64,000 nucleotides of DNA from Glossina fuscipes (Eukaryota; Arthropoda; Insecta; Diptera; Glossinidae): the NCBI RefSeq assembly GCF_014805625.2, contig NW_023998605.1, positions 339,538 through 403,537 of the forward strand, read 5' to 3'. The notes beneath the pieces are model-generated. The model was not told where the DNA came from. It ran no database searches and saw nothing but the letters and a program-made list of their open reading frames with translations. Positions 47,265 through 59,060 of this stretch are shown piece after piece. Within the stretch, counting starts at the first letter, position 1. Each line of letters opens with the position of its first letter. A program made the translations under genes and the position numbers.

Positions 47265-47470
47265 TTGTTTTAAGCAATTTTATTTTGATCTTATACCCAC
47301 CACCGAAAGATAATAATTCATATTGTCAAAACGTTTGCAACGTCCAGAAGAAAGCATCAGAGAGCCCACAAATATATATTTTCGATCAGCATCAAATTGT
47401 AAATCGATTTAAGCATGTCCGTCTGTTGCCCTTTGTTATGTCTGTTGTAAACCTCCTGGCCGAAAAGTGA
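47265..47470 (+). repeat. Dispersed repeat D, copy D3
   Basis: Begins TTATACCCACCACCGAAAGAT and continues AACGTTTGCAACGTCCAGAAG, GATCAGCATCAAATTGTAAATCGATTTAAGCATGTCCGTCTG. The same order appears in D1 reversed. The 72-codon frame across it is incidental. Confidence 0.55.
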
Positions 47471-50145
47471 AGCTGTCGACTTCAAATACTTCAAATCGCC
47501 GCATAAGCCCACAGCACCACGTAAACTGAAAACACCTTTGTTTTCAAAAGGAATGGAAAATGGTTTTTTGCTCTTTACTCATAAAATATGGCAAATAAAT
47601 GTACAAAAATTTGAACGCATAGTCTTTGGACGATACTGTAGCATTCGTGCATTGAAACGGAAAAAATTGACCGCGCCTACCTAATATTATAGTGTATCAA
47701 GCTTTAATTGTTTTTATTATACCTTTATAATACGAAGCAACAAGCTTCAGAAGTCACATAAGACATACAAATTCTTGGCCCCTTTCAAATTTGGAATACA
47801 CATACGCATTTCCGCCTATTTGTCTGTAGATCTGCCTGTTTGCGCGGATTTGTAGTATTTGTGATAAACATTCTCCCGAAAGTTAAGATATCCCCCAAAA
47901 ATTTGCAAAAGAATTTGAAATTCATCTAAAATTTTCAAAGGACATCCCTACAAGGCTCACATTTCTTTAGGACAAAAAGTTTTATCTTGAAAATAGAAGA
48001 AATCAACTGCGTCCACTTAATATTATAGAGCATGAGAGTTTTGTTTTTTTATTTCCTTTATATTTTTTTTAGCGTCAGTCCTGACCGAAATTAATTTGCT
48101 TACTCATTTTTTTAATTTGTGCATGGTTTGCACTATTTTTGTGTCCTTTTCTGTTAATTTTTAATTGCATTGGATTTTGGCTTAAATTGAGATCAAGAAT
48201 TGGTCACGAATGTTATGTCTCCAAAGCTGGATCGCAAATTTATAGTGGTACCGATGATTAAAATCGAAAAAGTCTATATGCGTCTGAATGTTTTGTACAT
48301 GCACCTCAAAGAATAGCACTTTTTGTGTTTTTAACAAGTAAAAACTCAGAAACCCGATGATTTAGCAGCATATAATAATAAAAATTGGAAGTATTTAAAC
48401 CAGAACATCATATATGCAAACAATTGTAAAACACGATGTGATCCACATACGTAACAATACAAAAAAGTTTTCGAAGAAATATTTTATGTCGAAAATCGTT
48501 ATTAATGCATGGGTCTAAAACTTCCCATAAAAATACCTTCAGATGCTTCCGATAAAGACATTTAAGCAGTCACATGTCAAACAAAACCAAAAAAAAAAAT
48601 TGAACAAACAACGTTAACAGGTACAAAGAAAAATTATGCTCACATTGAATTCGCACTTGCTCTAATTTTTCCTGTTAAGGAATTTTACAAATATATAATT
48701 AAAAGCATGTCTGCTATGACAAACCTCTTCGAATCCTTTTGCGCAAACTAATACTTTGCTTTCTGCCCTATCAGGGCGATGTCATTTTCATTTCACTCAA
48801 CGAGGTAAATATTTGTATTTCGGTAAGACTAAGCCGTACATACTGCTGTATACAGCTGCCACAAACTCGTATCAATTATGATATGAAAGTTGTTTGTCAG
48901 TGTTTTAATGATAATTACAATCGTTATGGCATGACGCAGTTGTCATTTCTAAAAATAAAATATACCAATTTAATTTAAAATGCCTGAATGTTCCTTCTTC
49001 TTTCTGCTACTATGGTTTACTTTTCTTGTTGCTATACTTTCCTACATGGAGGTCTATACTGTAATATCGTAGGGTAGATGTTAAATTAGTTTTCCCTCCC
49101 CCTATGTGAGATTGGCATGTACAAAAAAACTAAAAGCTATTGAATGACATTATACAACATTGCAGAAAGAAACTCTCTGTCTGCACTCGTCTGAGTTTGT
49201 TATCGTCCGTCGGCTACCGTATGTATAAAATCACGTTGACACCGCCAAAATTAGCGATCGGTTTGCAATTTCAAAACTGTGTTTAATATTGTGCAACGTT
49301 CTTAAGAAGGGGAATTAAATTGCTTTAGTAAAAGCAACTGTCAGGATGTAAATGTAGTAATTAATTAAAAACTTGGAGTTACACTATTCAAATTTGGGTT
49401 GACACTAATTTTCACACTTTGTGCATTTTTTGGTCTACTTCAAACGATTCTAACTTAAAAATTGAAGAAAATACGGAGTTAAACAAACAATAGTTTGCAA
49501 TCGACTGTAACTTATACTAGAACTTTGCAAAAAAAGTTATACGTACGCTTCTTTTACTTGGTAACATAAATGTGTGAAAGGTTTACAATATACCGACAAA
49601 TCGACATAACCACTTAAAATGCAAACAGTCGGTGACCAATGTACTATGGCTTTTTGTTTTACATGTATGCACTTTCTTCGCTTAAACGAAATTAAAGATC
49701 ACAATATATAAACAGATTGCTAGTAGTATTCTTGCAAGTATTTCAATATTTTCGTAACTGTACTTGCTTAGTCAAAGGCTTGCAGAGCCTTCCAATAATT
49801 GGTTTAATAAGTAAGTAAACAGATCGTTTTAGCGGAAAATGACTTAAAATGTTTTTTATTTTTGTTGGTTTACAATTTAGGCGAAAACGATTACAGCGGT
49901 GAAAATTATGATGGTGAAAATGAGGGTGACGAATTAAAAACGATTACATATGTATAAAAACGGCGTTAATCGGTTGATTTATTCCTCAGAACAATATATT
50001 TAGAAAAGATGTTGATCAAGCCTTTAAATACAAGTACTTTTAACATGTGGTTGTTAGGAGTACAATATTGCGTTATAGGAGTTGTTAATTTAGGGGTTTT
50101 CAGGACATTTCAATTCAGAATTATTTAGAGATGTGAAAAAAAAAG
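47471..50145. other. No gene recognised
   Basis: 2.7 kb of AT-rich sequence. A 79-codon frame at 48739-48978 with an ATG-less start has no recognised family. Confidence 0.4.
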
Positions 50146-50400
50146 TTTTTTTATATATGAGAGGAAATTAGCTTAGGGATCTTCTGAAACACTTCGGGAT
50201 TTCTCATAGACATCATGGGCGGAACGAGACCATTAGACGGAGCAGGATGAAGAATGTGCCCGTTCGGTAAGGTAGGCTTCGTTCGTCTGTCTATTCCTAT
50301 AAAGGTTAAATACGTCTGAGAAATATCCTTAAGACAAAATTGAACACGCCTTTATCTCAGTTAAGGCGCAGACGACAATCACAAAAGCCTCCAATTCTCG
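50146..50400 (-). repeat. Dispersed repeat R, copy R4
   Basis: TATATGAGAGGAAATTAGCTTAGGGATC, CTTCGGGATTTCTCATAGACATCATGGGC, GACCATTAGACGGAGCAGG, CCGTTCGGTAAGGTAGGCTTCG and TACGTCTGAGAAATATCC, in the same order as R2. Confidence 0.65.
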
Positions 50401-50935
50401 TCAAGCGCCACTGATACCTTTGGCGAAACCAAAGGTGCGAACGATATCGATTCCCAAGTACACATTGTGTGTAAGAGATGGAATAATCACAAAGCTGTTA
50501 GTTTCACACAAATAAGTTAGTTTCATCCCGGAAAGTAACATCAGTGGTTACACAACCCACTGCAAAATGTTTACTACCGTCAGCTTTCTTCAAAGATAGA
50601 GTAAACTTTCTTCAAAGGTATTTATTTTCTTAAAGAATACTTTTTGCGCTATCGGAGGCAAAACATGAAACAGGTGCAACTGTAACTATTACATATTTTA
50701 ACCAAACTATTGAATAGAAGCAAATGATCGTATACCATTTCAACAAAGGACGAAGGAACAGAATAACTACCTATTATTTAAAACTAATTTCCACAAGCGA
50801 AGTAATCAAATGCTGGACCGTTTAAGCTTTTTATAAATCGGTGGAACAGACAAAGTTTCATCAAAAATACTCGTTTAATTTTTTTGTACTCAAGTAATCG
50901 GACATGGTAAGGTTCAAGAACGCTGTGAAGAAAGT
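50401..50935. other. No gene recognised
   Basis: Nothing recognised between R4 and the A4 tail. Confidence 0.4.
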
Positions 50936-51440
50936 TTTTATTTATTTATTTATTTATTTTAATTCTACTTATACATGAAACTCAACTGAACAAATGACAG
51001 TCGAGTTCAATTGGCACTTAAAGCAAAACTTATATTAAATTAATAATAAAACTTAGTATAAGTACAATAAAACAAATAAGAAGGAAAAAAAGAAAAAAAA
51101 GCATGTACACAACCAGCATAGAGCCACACTTACATCCGGTACAGAACCAAATTGCAAATCAACCCCTAAGCCATCGTAAACACGCATACGCCTGGCAACT
51201 GATAATATTTAATAACAATTCATTTTCGAATCGTAACGACTTTTAAGGATAAAAGCTAGTTTAAGCAAGGCGTAGGTAAATCGCGCGTATTAAGCAATGT
51301 TGCTTTAATGGACTTTAAAGAGTCCGATAACGAGAATAAGTGATAGACGTCATTTAGGTTCTTGCAAACTACTCTGAGCGGATTAAACAGCTCATATTTA
51401 CACTGACTAAGCTTAACCAAGATGAAGTGCCTAGAGAAGC

Positions 51441-52430
51441 TTACAAAGAAGATTGCAAAGGAAACGCCAAAAACAAACCTACGTTTCTCAAGAGACGGTA
51501 AGGATAGCAGAAGCAACCTATTTTCATAGGGGGAAGAGAGGCAATCGGATCCAAACCGAAATTTCTAAGGGCAAACAGCAACAATTGCTTTTGAACAGAT
51601 TCAATTGAATCTACATTGCACCTACATGAAGGAGACCACACAACAGAGGCATACTCGAGTATGGGTCTAACCAAACACATGTACAGCCTTTTCGTAATGT
51701 AAGGATCATCAAGCTCTTTGGACCACCTTTTTATAAAACCAAGTGCGGACCTAGCTTTGCTAATCGAGAGCTCAATATGCAAGTTAAAACGTAACCTATG
51801 GTGAAATAGAACGCCTAAATCTGTGATCGAATCGATGTCCTCCAACTTATGCGAATCTATAAAATACTGAGTAATGAATGACTTTCTTCTTGAGAATGAA
51901 AGCTTCTTACATTTACTCAGATTTAGTTTCAGAAGATTCAAAGAGCACCATGCAACAAAATTATCCAAATCACCTTGAAGCTGATGTGATTGCGATTCAA
52001 CAGAGAAGGAAGAAAACAGTTTCACATCATCAGAATACATTAAGATCATGGAATTAACCACCGATGGGAGATCGTTAATGTATAAACTAAATAAAATGCG
52101 ACCTAAGTGACTTCCTTGAGGTACGCCAGATATAACGGGCATTTCATCCGAGGTCATGAAGTTAGACAAAACCCTGAAGGATCTATTGTGCAGGTGAGAG
52201 CTTATCCATTTCACTAAATAGAAAAGGAAGCCAGAGGCTTGGAGTCTAAAGATAAGTAAGTTATGGTTAACCATATCAAACGCTTTGCTTAAATCAGTGT
52301 ATATCACATTTGTGCGAGAGCCACTAGGAAAAGCTTTGAAAACGTGACAAGTAAACTCTAACAAGTTAGTGATTAGATCGCCCTTTCCGAAAGCCGTGCT
52401 GGTGCGGAGAAATATACGAATTAATGACAA
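51441..52430 (-). pseudogene. A4 reverse transcriptase, main frame
   Basis: 329 open codons: TNLLEFTCHVFKAF, the first catalytic block VIYTDLSKAFDMVNHNLL, SGVPQGSHLGRILFSLYINDLP, the catalytic box MYSDDVKLF (Ser for the usual Ala), then the thumb region to YASVVWSPSCRCN. The N-terminal fingers (IAKLSVLPKLFERIVTQHL) lie in another frame at 52587-52366, so a frameshift near 52370-52400 inactivates the protein. Confidence 0.85.
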
Positions 52431-53293
52431 AGGCCAAATGCTGAGTCACAATTCGCTCGAACAACTTCGGCAAGACACTCAACTTGGCTATGCCTCTGTA
52501 GTTCTCAACAAATTGTCTACTTCCACTCTTGTGGATTGGAATAAGGAAACTACTCTTCCAACACGAAGGGAAAACACCTAAATTCAAGGACAGGTTAAAA
52601 ATCTATGAGATCACACCACATAACTCGACAGCGCAAGACTTAAGTACACATGATGGAATTCCATCAGTTCCTGGCGCAACCATACTATAGAGATCTCAAC
52701 CCTTTAAAAAAGTCATCTTCCGAAATTATAAAGTTAGGAACTGAAACAGAGTTAGTTATAGGATATGGATAGTTTGCTGATAAATCGAAATTAGCAATCG
52801 AAAAGTTTCGTGGAAAATACTCAGCAAACAGATTTGAGATTTCAAAATCATCCGAGGAATCAGAGCCATTGAAAGAAACATGAGAGGGATGTGTGGAAAT
52901 TTTTCTTTTAGAGTTAAAAAATTTAAAAATTATTTAGGATTAGCAAACAGAGAGGATTTAATGAACTGAAGGTATCTGAAGTAATAATGGTGGTTGAGTG
53001 AGTTAAATCTGTGCCTCGCCACCGAATAAGCGAAATAGTCGAGCGCAGAGCCACTTTTGGAATATTTTTGAATAGCATATTTATTCTATTCTTGTAATAT
53101 TTAATTGTCTTATTAAACCGGGGGGGGACACCTGCTTCGAGTTAGGCACTGATTGATCGGAGCAGACGCAGCAATAGCTAGATTTAATGTGTTGTAGAAC
53201 GATGACAATACGCTTTCAATACTTCCGGTTGAGAAATCAAGCCTCATATGTGAAAGACGATGTTTTAGCAATACAGTATTGATTTTATGAAAA

Positions 53294-53617
53294 TTAATTT
53301 GGCACATTAAGGCATTTCAACGAACCATCATTCTTATGATGGAAGAAAATGTACATTGATGGATGATAAGGATCCTCAGGTAAACTAAAAGTTGGGCAAC
53401 GATATACGTTAATCTCAGAAAAGTTGGCAAAGCAGAGATCAAGCAGTCTACCATTACAATTAGGGGTACGATTATATTGAGCCAAATTATGATCAAACAA
53501 TTCATTAAAGAACATAACAGCCCTATCAGACGTTGAAGTAGGAATCAAACAGCCAGAATTATCACTGTTACACCAAGTGACTTGAGGCCAGTTGAAGTCG
53601 CCCAATGCAACGTCCAA
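53294..53617 (-). pseudogene. A4 endonuclease C-terminal fragment
   Basis: Begins at VALGDFNWPQVTW, the GDFN metal-binding block, followed by NGRLLDLCFANF; the equivalent block of A1 is similar. The upstream N-terminal half is absent. Confidence 0.75.
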
Positions 53618-53640
53618 ATCGTTAAGTCTAGACCGCTACA

Positions 53641-54869
53641 TGTGATGGTGTAAGTGACATTCTTCATTTACAGATATTAATAATATAAAAATATGTTATA
53701 AAGGTATCATAAGAAAATAAAGAACATAAAAAAGAAATAAAAATATAATGTATTTTTACGAATTTCTCTTTTCTAAGATAGGGCTCGTGCCACTAGATCG
53801 TGGATATTCTTCTCAATAGAAATTCTCTGCAAAATTCTTTTATTTACAATTATATACCTTACCAGTGGTACTGTTCGCAATTTATTTTTGCAGTACTCCC
53901 GACTCAAATGTTCTTGGCCGACTAAGTCTGCCTTCCGTAAATATTCTGTTTATATACATTGTTACCAGCATATTATTATTACCTAATTTCACGGCTTCAT
54001 TTTTAATCCGTTAACCGGCTTCTCCGGTACTCATTTTCGTCGGCCGGCAGCTGCACGACGCGCTTGCGAATTTGCATTTGGTTTTTCCCTCTTTAAGGAT
54101 TTTATTATTTGGGAAAATTAATTATCCGGAATGAACTGGATTTAGGACTTCCGTAACAGTATTATTAATAAATTCCAAAGAAAAAATATATATACATTTA
54201 TATCAAAAAAAAATTATAAAAACAGTGAAATACGCCAATTGCGTAAAAAGAAAAAAACAAACAATTCAATTGAATGAAATATAATGTTGCTGAGTGAAAA
54301 ACAATCTTTTATGGTTTTTGGATTGTTTATCGGTAAATTAGCAATGAACGTTGGTCCAAAATTATGCTTTTTTCCACGAATGAGCGTAGAGCATTAACCC
54401 ACACAAACTACGATTCATAGCAAATAGTGGATGGCTACAGTCCAAACCCCTGCTTCACAGCCACAGTTCAAAAGCTATTTAAAAATGAAACCGCCAATGC
54501 GAAATAGTGCACCATGTCAGACACTCTAACATAAACTTTCGATTCGTTTACGCACGACACAAAACGGAATACACAAGCTGAGAAAAAGTGTGTGGTGGTA
54601 ATGACAATATCAGTTCTCGAACTTATGGGTTTACAGCCACAATAAAAGACACACATCTGTATATAAATGAATCCAAAAACTATTGGTGCTGCAGATTGGT
54701 GCTGCGTCGCAACTTCACTTTTGTGTAACAACTATGTTTGTAGGTCCTTGATATTTATTTTTGAAAGATCGCAAATGAACTTTAATGTAATCGTGGCCTC
54801 TACTGATTGCCGCTTAACGAGAATCGGAGGCTGTTGAGACTGTCATACGTGCCCTAGCTAGGCACTTAT
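53641..54869. other. No gene recognised
   Basis: AT-rich with a slightly GC-richer patch near 54000-54070; no family resemblance. Confidence 0.4.
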
Positions 54870-55125
54870 TTCGGAAGATATCAGAGGTTTTAAATTTTGT
54901 CTCACTCCACCTTTGGGCACTCCTCTCGACTTAAAATAATATTACCTACTTAAACTTTATACAAATAGACCGACGGACGAAACCTACCTTACCGAACGGG
55001 GATATTGTCCCGGGCCATTCTTCGCGCTAACCGTCCTAATGATCGACCCATGATGTCTAAGGGAGCCCCCGAAGTTGCGTGAGAAAACCCACAAACTAAT
55101 CTCCTGTCTGCCTCGTTTGTTGAAA
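54870..55125 (+). repeat. Dispersed repeat R, copy R5
   Basis: GACGGACGAAACCTACCTTACCGAACGGGGATATTG, GTCCTAATGATCGACCCATGATGTCTAAGGGAGCCCCCGAAG; orientation as in R1 and R6. It lies about 130 bases upstream of LINE B2. Confidence 0.65.
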
Positions 55126-55303
55126 AAATTCTAAATGGTAATGTTATGAAAGCCTCGTCAAAAATCTTGTCAACATCAAAGATAGTTTTCGTGAGTGGAA
55201 TTAACAACTTCTATAACGCAAAATTTTTGTACCAGCAGTCGGTTTACATCAATATGAGTGGTTATTTCCCAATTTATTAAATAAGAGATAACCATAAGGC
55301 ATA

Positions 55304-56118
55304 ATGGCGCCGGGGCCGCCTGATATAAATTCATATAGATTTCATCTATTAGCAGACGTATCCCCTCAAAGAAAAAAAATTAAAAATTCCGACTTTCCGG
55401 TGTTGCCAACCAGTAGTATCGTTCCTATCGACAAAAAATATGTTGTGATTTCTCCAACTGATCCCTCCATAACAATTTCGCATTTCAGCCTTTTCCCTAT
55501 TAAAAAAGCACTAGATTGCATTATAACGCATATAGACTCTATATCGATTTTACGCGATAGAATTTTACTTGTCCTGGCTGGGAAACCGAACGCAACCGAA
55601 AAGCTCATAAAGTCTAAATCATTAGCCAATTTGTGCGCTATATCCACTAAACTGCATGACAAACTGAACTCGGTTATACACGTAGTTTATGCCCCATGCT
55701 TAAATCATGTGCCGAAAGATGAAATTGTGCGCGAAATGGGCAGTCAAGGAGTGACTGAAGTCTACAAATTCACAAATTAAATGACGATGGAAAAACCCAC
55801 TCTCCTACACGAAAAATTATTTTGTCTTTTGACCGCTATCGGCTGCCGGCAACGGTTGATGTAGCTTGGTACAAATGTAAAGTAGAACTCTACACTTCAA
55901 ATCCCATGAGGTGTAAAAAATGCCAACGCCTGGGTCATAAGCCAAAAACGTGCAACAGTGTTTCATCTTGTGTTAACCGTGGTCTTTCTCCACATGCTGA
56001 AAGCTGTACGCGTACTTTCTGTATAAGTTGCAATAATCGGCACTCGGCGTTAGACAAACAATGCCAACGTTTTATAAATGTAGCATGGGCGAAGGACAAC
56101 GTAAGTATCAGGAAATAA
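55304..56118 (+). pseudogene. B2 ORF1 (gag-like, CCHC knuckles), one frameshift
   Basis: ATG at 55304 after a short leader. The first frame (158 codons) ends at TAA near 55780; the protein continues in another frame from about 55822 with FDRYRLPATVDVAWYKC, then CKKCQRLGHKPKTC (CCHC) and further Cys-rich knuckles (CISCNNRHSALDKQC). I-factor ORF1 is an RNA-binding protein with such knuckles. The second zinc region is irregular (CVNRGLSPHAESC). Confidence 0.8.
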
Positions 56119-56226
56119 GTTTAACTGGAACACAAGAAATTAATAAAGGTAATACCTACACTTCTGTTGCCTCGCAAATCTAGCCTGATAAGCCTTTAAC
56201 TCCAACTCGATGCAGGAAACCTACTG

Positions 56227-57720
56227 ATGCATATTAACGACATACCAGTACTAAATGTGCAGACGCTCCATGTTCTCGGGCTCACGTTTTCAAACAATTA
56301 TCGTTGGAAAGCACACTGCCTTCGGTTAAAAAACTCCCTTTTAACAAGGGTAAATTTCATACGGTACGTTGCTTGGAGAAGCCATGCGCATATTAACACT
56401 ACCGCTTATTTTACCAAAATGCTTGTGTTAAGCAAGATTGACTATGCTTTGATAATTTATGGCAATAGCTGCAAATCTAATATCAACATCCTTAAACCGG
56501 TCTATCACCAAGCCGTTAGAGCAAGTTGTTATGCTTTTCGGACGACGCCCATAAATAATATTATAATTGAAACTGGTCTCCTAACTTTAGAAAATAGACT
56601 GTATGAGTTAAAAGCTAAAATAGTCCCTAAGCTTCTTAATTCAAACAAATCCATTCTCGGTGATGACGTAAGAAAGATTATTATTGCGAAGAAAATTCCA
56701 AAGTCACCATCTGCAATTGACCATTGTTTGTGCATCGTAAAGGAATTGAACATTCCCTTACAAATTTCCCGCTCTTTTGGTGTTAAACTTCCCTGGATTT
56801 TGAAAGACTGCTCTTTTGACACCTCACTGTCTATGCACAAGAAAGAAGATACTCCAAATTACGTCTTCAGGAATCTAATAGCTGAGAAAACCCAAGTATT
56901 GGACAATACTGGTTGGAATCTTTTGTACACAGACGGCTCAAAATCTTCTGGTCTGCCTTCTGCTTGTGCGGTGGTAGATGCTACAGGATGGGTTCTTCTC
57001 AACCACATATTTCACGAAAGCACTTCAACTTTCATAACCGAAGCCAGAGCTATCCTTCAAGCTGCCAACCTTGCCCATAAAAACAAACTCAAAACCATCA
57101 TTGTTACTGACAGTTTGTCTGTATTACAAGCTACCCGGAACCCTTCGACTTCAAGATGGAGCACCATCAACAAATTAAGGAATATAATTACTACACCCGA
57201 CGGAAAAATTAAAAAGTTATGGGTACCAAGTCACATCGGTTTACAGGGAAATGAGCAGGTTGATCGAGCGGCAAAGTGTGCTGCTTCTGCTCCTCTAATT
57301 ATGGATGATGTCATGGAAAAGTTGGATCTTCAAAGATATATTGGAAGAAAAGTTATAGAGAAAATTGCAGAAGGAAATTTACAATACCATCATCAACACT
57401 ACTCTTGCATTAACCCTCAATTAACTCCACCTCTATATCCAACAAATGTTGAGAAAACCAAGATCCAAACATTTTCGCGAATTCGCCTTTGTCATACAAT
57501 TGCAACTCACCAATGGATCCTGAAGAAGTCTTCTCCCCCAATCTGCAGTTGTGGACAAACTCTAACTATAAAGCACATTCTCTGCGACTGCCTTAAGTTT
57601 TCCTTGGCTAGAAGTATTGCATTTGGAGCGACTAACCCTTTGGACATTCTAAAATCAGTTTCAGAACCGAATATAAATTCAATATGTTACTTTATTAATA
57701 CTACTAAGCTCATCATCTGA
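56227..57720 (+). CDS. B2 ORF2 C-terminal half: RT thumb, RNase H, zinc motif
   Basis: 497 open codons, the longest intact frame of the window. Residues 1-200 correspond to the RT thumb/connection (LGLTFSNNYRWKAH, KIDYALIIYGNSC). An RNase H domain follows with all four acidic residues in place: D236 in LYTDGSK, E272 in TEARAIL, D295 in VTDSLSVLQ and D346 in GNEQVDRAAK. The C-terminus has CSCGQTLTIKHILCDC, the CCHC-like motif typical of such ORF2 proteins. The catalytic RT core is absent because of the upstream deletion. The frame opens with ATG only because the deletion places one there, so expression is doubtful. Confidence 0.8.
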   Translation: MHINDIPVLNVQTLHVLGLTFSNNYRWKAHCLRLKNSLLTRVNFIRYVAWRSHAHINTTAYFTKMLVLSKIDYALIIYGNSCKSNINILKPVYHQAVRASCYAFRTTPINNIIIETGLLTLENRLYELKAKIVPKLLNSNKSILGDDVRKIIIAKKIPKSPSAIDHCLCIVKELNIPLQISRSFGVKLPWILKDCSFDTSLSMHKKEDTPNYVFRNLIAEKTQVLDNTGWNLLYTDGSKSSGLPSACAVVDATGWVLLNHIFHESTSTFITEARAILQAANLAHKNKLKTIIVTDSLSVLQATRNPSTSRWSTINKLRNIITTPDGKIKKLWVPSHIGLQGNEQVDRAAKCAASAPLIMDDVMEKLDLQRYIGRKVIEKIAEGNLQYHHQHYSCINPQLTPPLYPTNVEKTKIQTFSRIRLCHTIATHQWILKKSSPPICSCGQTLTIKHILCDCLKFSLARSIAFGATNPLDILKSVSEPNINSICYFINTTKLII

Positions 57721-57761
57721 TGTCTATTTATTTTTATTAGAGCCGATAGCCTGTGCTGCTA

Positions 57762-58001
57762 GTGCTCAATGTCTTTTTTTAGTCTAAGAATTTATTTCAT
57801 TAGTCTAAAATTATAATAATAATAATAAGACCAATGTATCCGGTGGTTTTTATTTTTCTATTACTTTTCCATGTTCTGGATGTGCTCAATGTCTTTTTTT
57901 TAGTCTAACAATTTATTTCATTAGTCTAAAATTATAATAATAATAATAAGACCACTGTATCCCGTGGTTCTTATTTTTCTATTACTTTTCCATGTTCTGG
58001 A
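57762..58001 (+). repeat. ~120-bp tandem duplication across LINE B2 / gypsy junction
   Basis: Two head-to-tail units, 57762-57881 and 57882-58001. Each contains the last 68 or so bases of the B2 3' UTR with its (TAA)n end and then about 52 bases of gypsy pol flank (CTATTACTTTTCCATGTTCTGG). The units differ at several positions. Confidence 0.9.
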
Positions 58002-58930
58002 TTCCTTAATAATCCTTTTGATGTTATTAAATATCCTAGGAAAGATAGTTCACTTTTGCTGCATTCGCGCTTTGCAACGTTTATTATCAAACCATAGTAT
58101 CTTTATCGACTAAAGAATATTTTAAGATGTTATTTGCGCTCTTTCAAATTTGTAGAAGCGATAAAAATATCGTCAATGTAAACGACATTTCAAAACCAAT
58201 TGTTATTTTTGCAAATTCGAAAAGCCCTAGTTGTGCGGTAACGGCTCTGTCCATCTGTCGGTTATATCTGCTCCTTCAACAGGGATTTAATAAATAATCT
58301 TCATCAAAAATATTCAAAAATATAAAAGATCTTCTCACCGTGTAGATTAACCAAAAAATCGTGCAAATGTGGCGCAGGGATTCTATACAGAGCCATAATA
58401 TCATGGAGAGCTGTACCGTCATCGAATGGACACAATTCGTTGTTAGACTTTAGAACAAGATGTGAAAAATTTTCCCAACTGCTTTTCGACGAACGTTGGG
58501 CATATAATTAAATTTTCTTTGTATGATTTTAAGTTTTCCAGGAGGCAATGTGTGCGGCTTACAATGAAGGGGAGGTAATATTGGCGTGATTTCAAACCAT
58601 TTTGTATAATTATTGAAGAGATACACCTTAGGCGTGACAAATCTAATTCAACCACTCTGACATAACACAAGAGGAACTGCTGTATCTCTCACTGTTCGCA
58701 GGCAATTTGCAAACGACTGCAGAGCGATAATCGTTGTGGAGGATAATTGGTACCGGTGCGATGATGGCGAGAAAACTTTTTCAGGGCTGACTTCATGTAA
58801 TATACGACTAGATAGCAAAATATTCTCATTTTCCATAGCTTTTTCTGGATTTTTCGAAAAAAGCAAGTTTGGCGACGCAGCTAAAATAGAGTCGTTTGCC
58901 ACGTTGTTCTCAAAATTTCTTGAGATCATG
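57951..58930 (-). mobile_element. Ty3/gypsy RT remnant
   Basis: Minus strand, in broken frames: PAPHLHDFLVNLHGEKIF near 58370-58310, the catalytic YIDDIFIAS near 58182-58155, GLIINVAK and ELSFLGYLI near 58100-58030. These are the successive RT blocks of gypsy elements (hlhDFlxnLxGkxiFs, YIDDI, FLGylIs). The 58400-58930 part would be the upstream fingers/linker but is mostly unrecognisable. It stops where B2 begins. Confidence 0.7.
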
Positions 58931-59060
58931 TTAATAATTTCGCCCTTTGTCTGCTTGTTTTAATCAATAAATCCAAAAACGTTCTTCAAATAACAGTTTT
59001 TAGTTGTTTTTAATAATTACGTTTATTCAATTAAAAAATCAACAGCTGATTATGGTATTG
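58931..59060. other. No gene recognised
   Basis: Short AT-rich spacer before the 43-bp array. Confidence 0.4.

Larger units (their letters stand above)
50936..53640 (-). mobile_element. CR1-like LINE copy A4, best-preserved A copy
   Basis: Minus-strand order: endonuclease C-terminal half (53617-53294), EN-RT linker, RT (52587-51441), 3' UTR, and a (TTTA)n run at 50936-50959 that is the (TAAA)n tail on the other strand. It is 5'-truncated inside the endonuclease, as expected of incomplete target-primed reverse transcription. It serves here as the reference for identifying A1, A2, A3 and A5. Assignment to a CR1/L2-type group rests on RT motifs SGVPQGSHLG and YINDLP and the lack of RNase H. Confidence 0.85.
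55255..57831 (+). mobile_element. I-like LINE copy B2, internally deleted
   Basis: Contains a 5' leader from TGAGTGGTTATTTCCC, ORF1 (55304-56118, one frame break), then a junction at about 56210 where the ORF1 C-terminus runs directly into the RT thumb region of ORF2. From there it is intact to the stop at 57720 and a 3' UTR ending (TAA)n at 57812-57828. The endonuclease and most of RT are missing, so it cannot be autonomous. The (TAA)n terminus, CCHC ORF1 and RNase H match the I clade. Confidence 0.88.

Noticed and set aside
47252..47470. 72-codon frame
   Set aside because: Lies across dispersed repeat D3; same words occur reversed at 3.9 kb without a frame.
48739..48978. 79-codon frame with a small splice-flanked segment (TATCAG...GAGGTAAAT)
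   Set aside because: A 30-base segment bounded by AG and GT is expected by chance; no partner exons or family match seen.
34663..55125. tRNA gene or tRNA-derived SINE suggested by TTAGCTCAGGGGTC in repeat R
   Set aside because: No cloverleaf could be drawn and the B-box-like word is about 110 bases away; kept only as an unclassified repeat.
56529..56840. Antisense 103-codon frame inside B2 (also in B3 at 63519-63830 and in B1)
   Set aside because: Exact shadow of the ORF2 coding strand; conserved only because ORF2 is.
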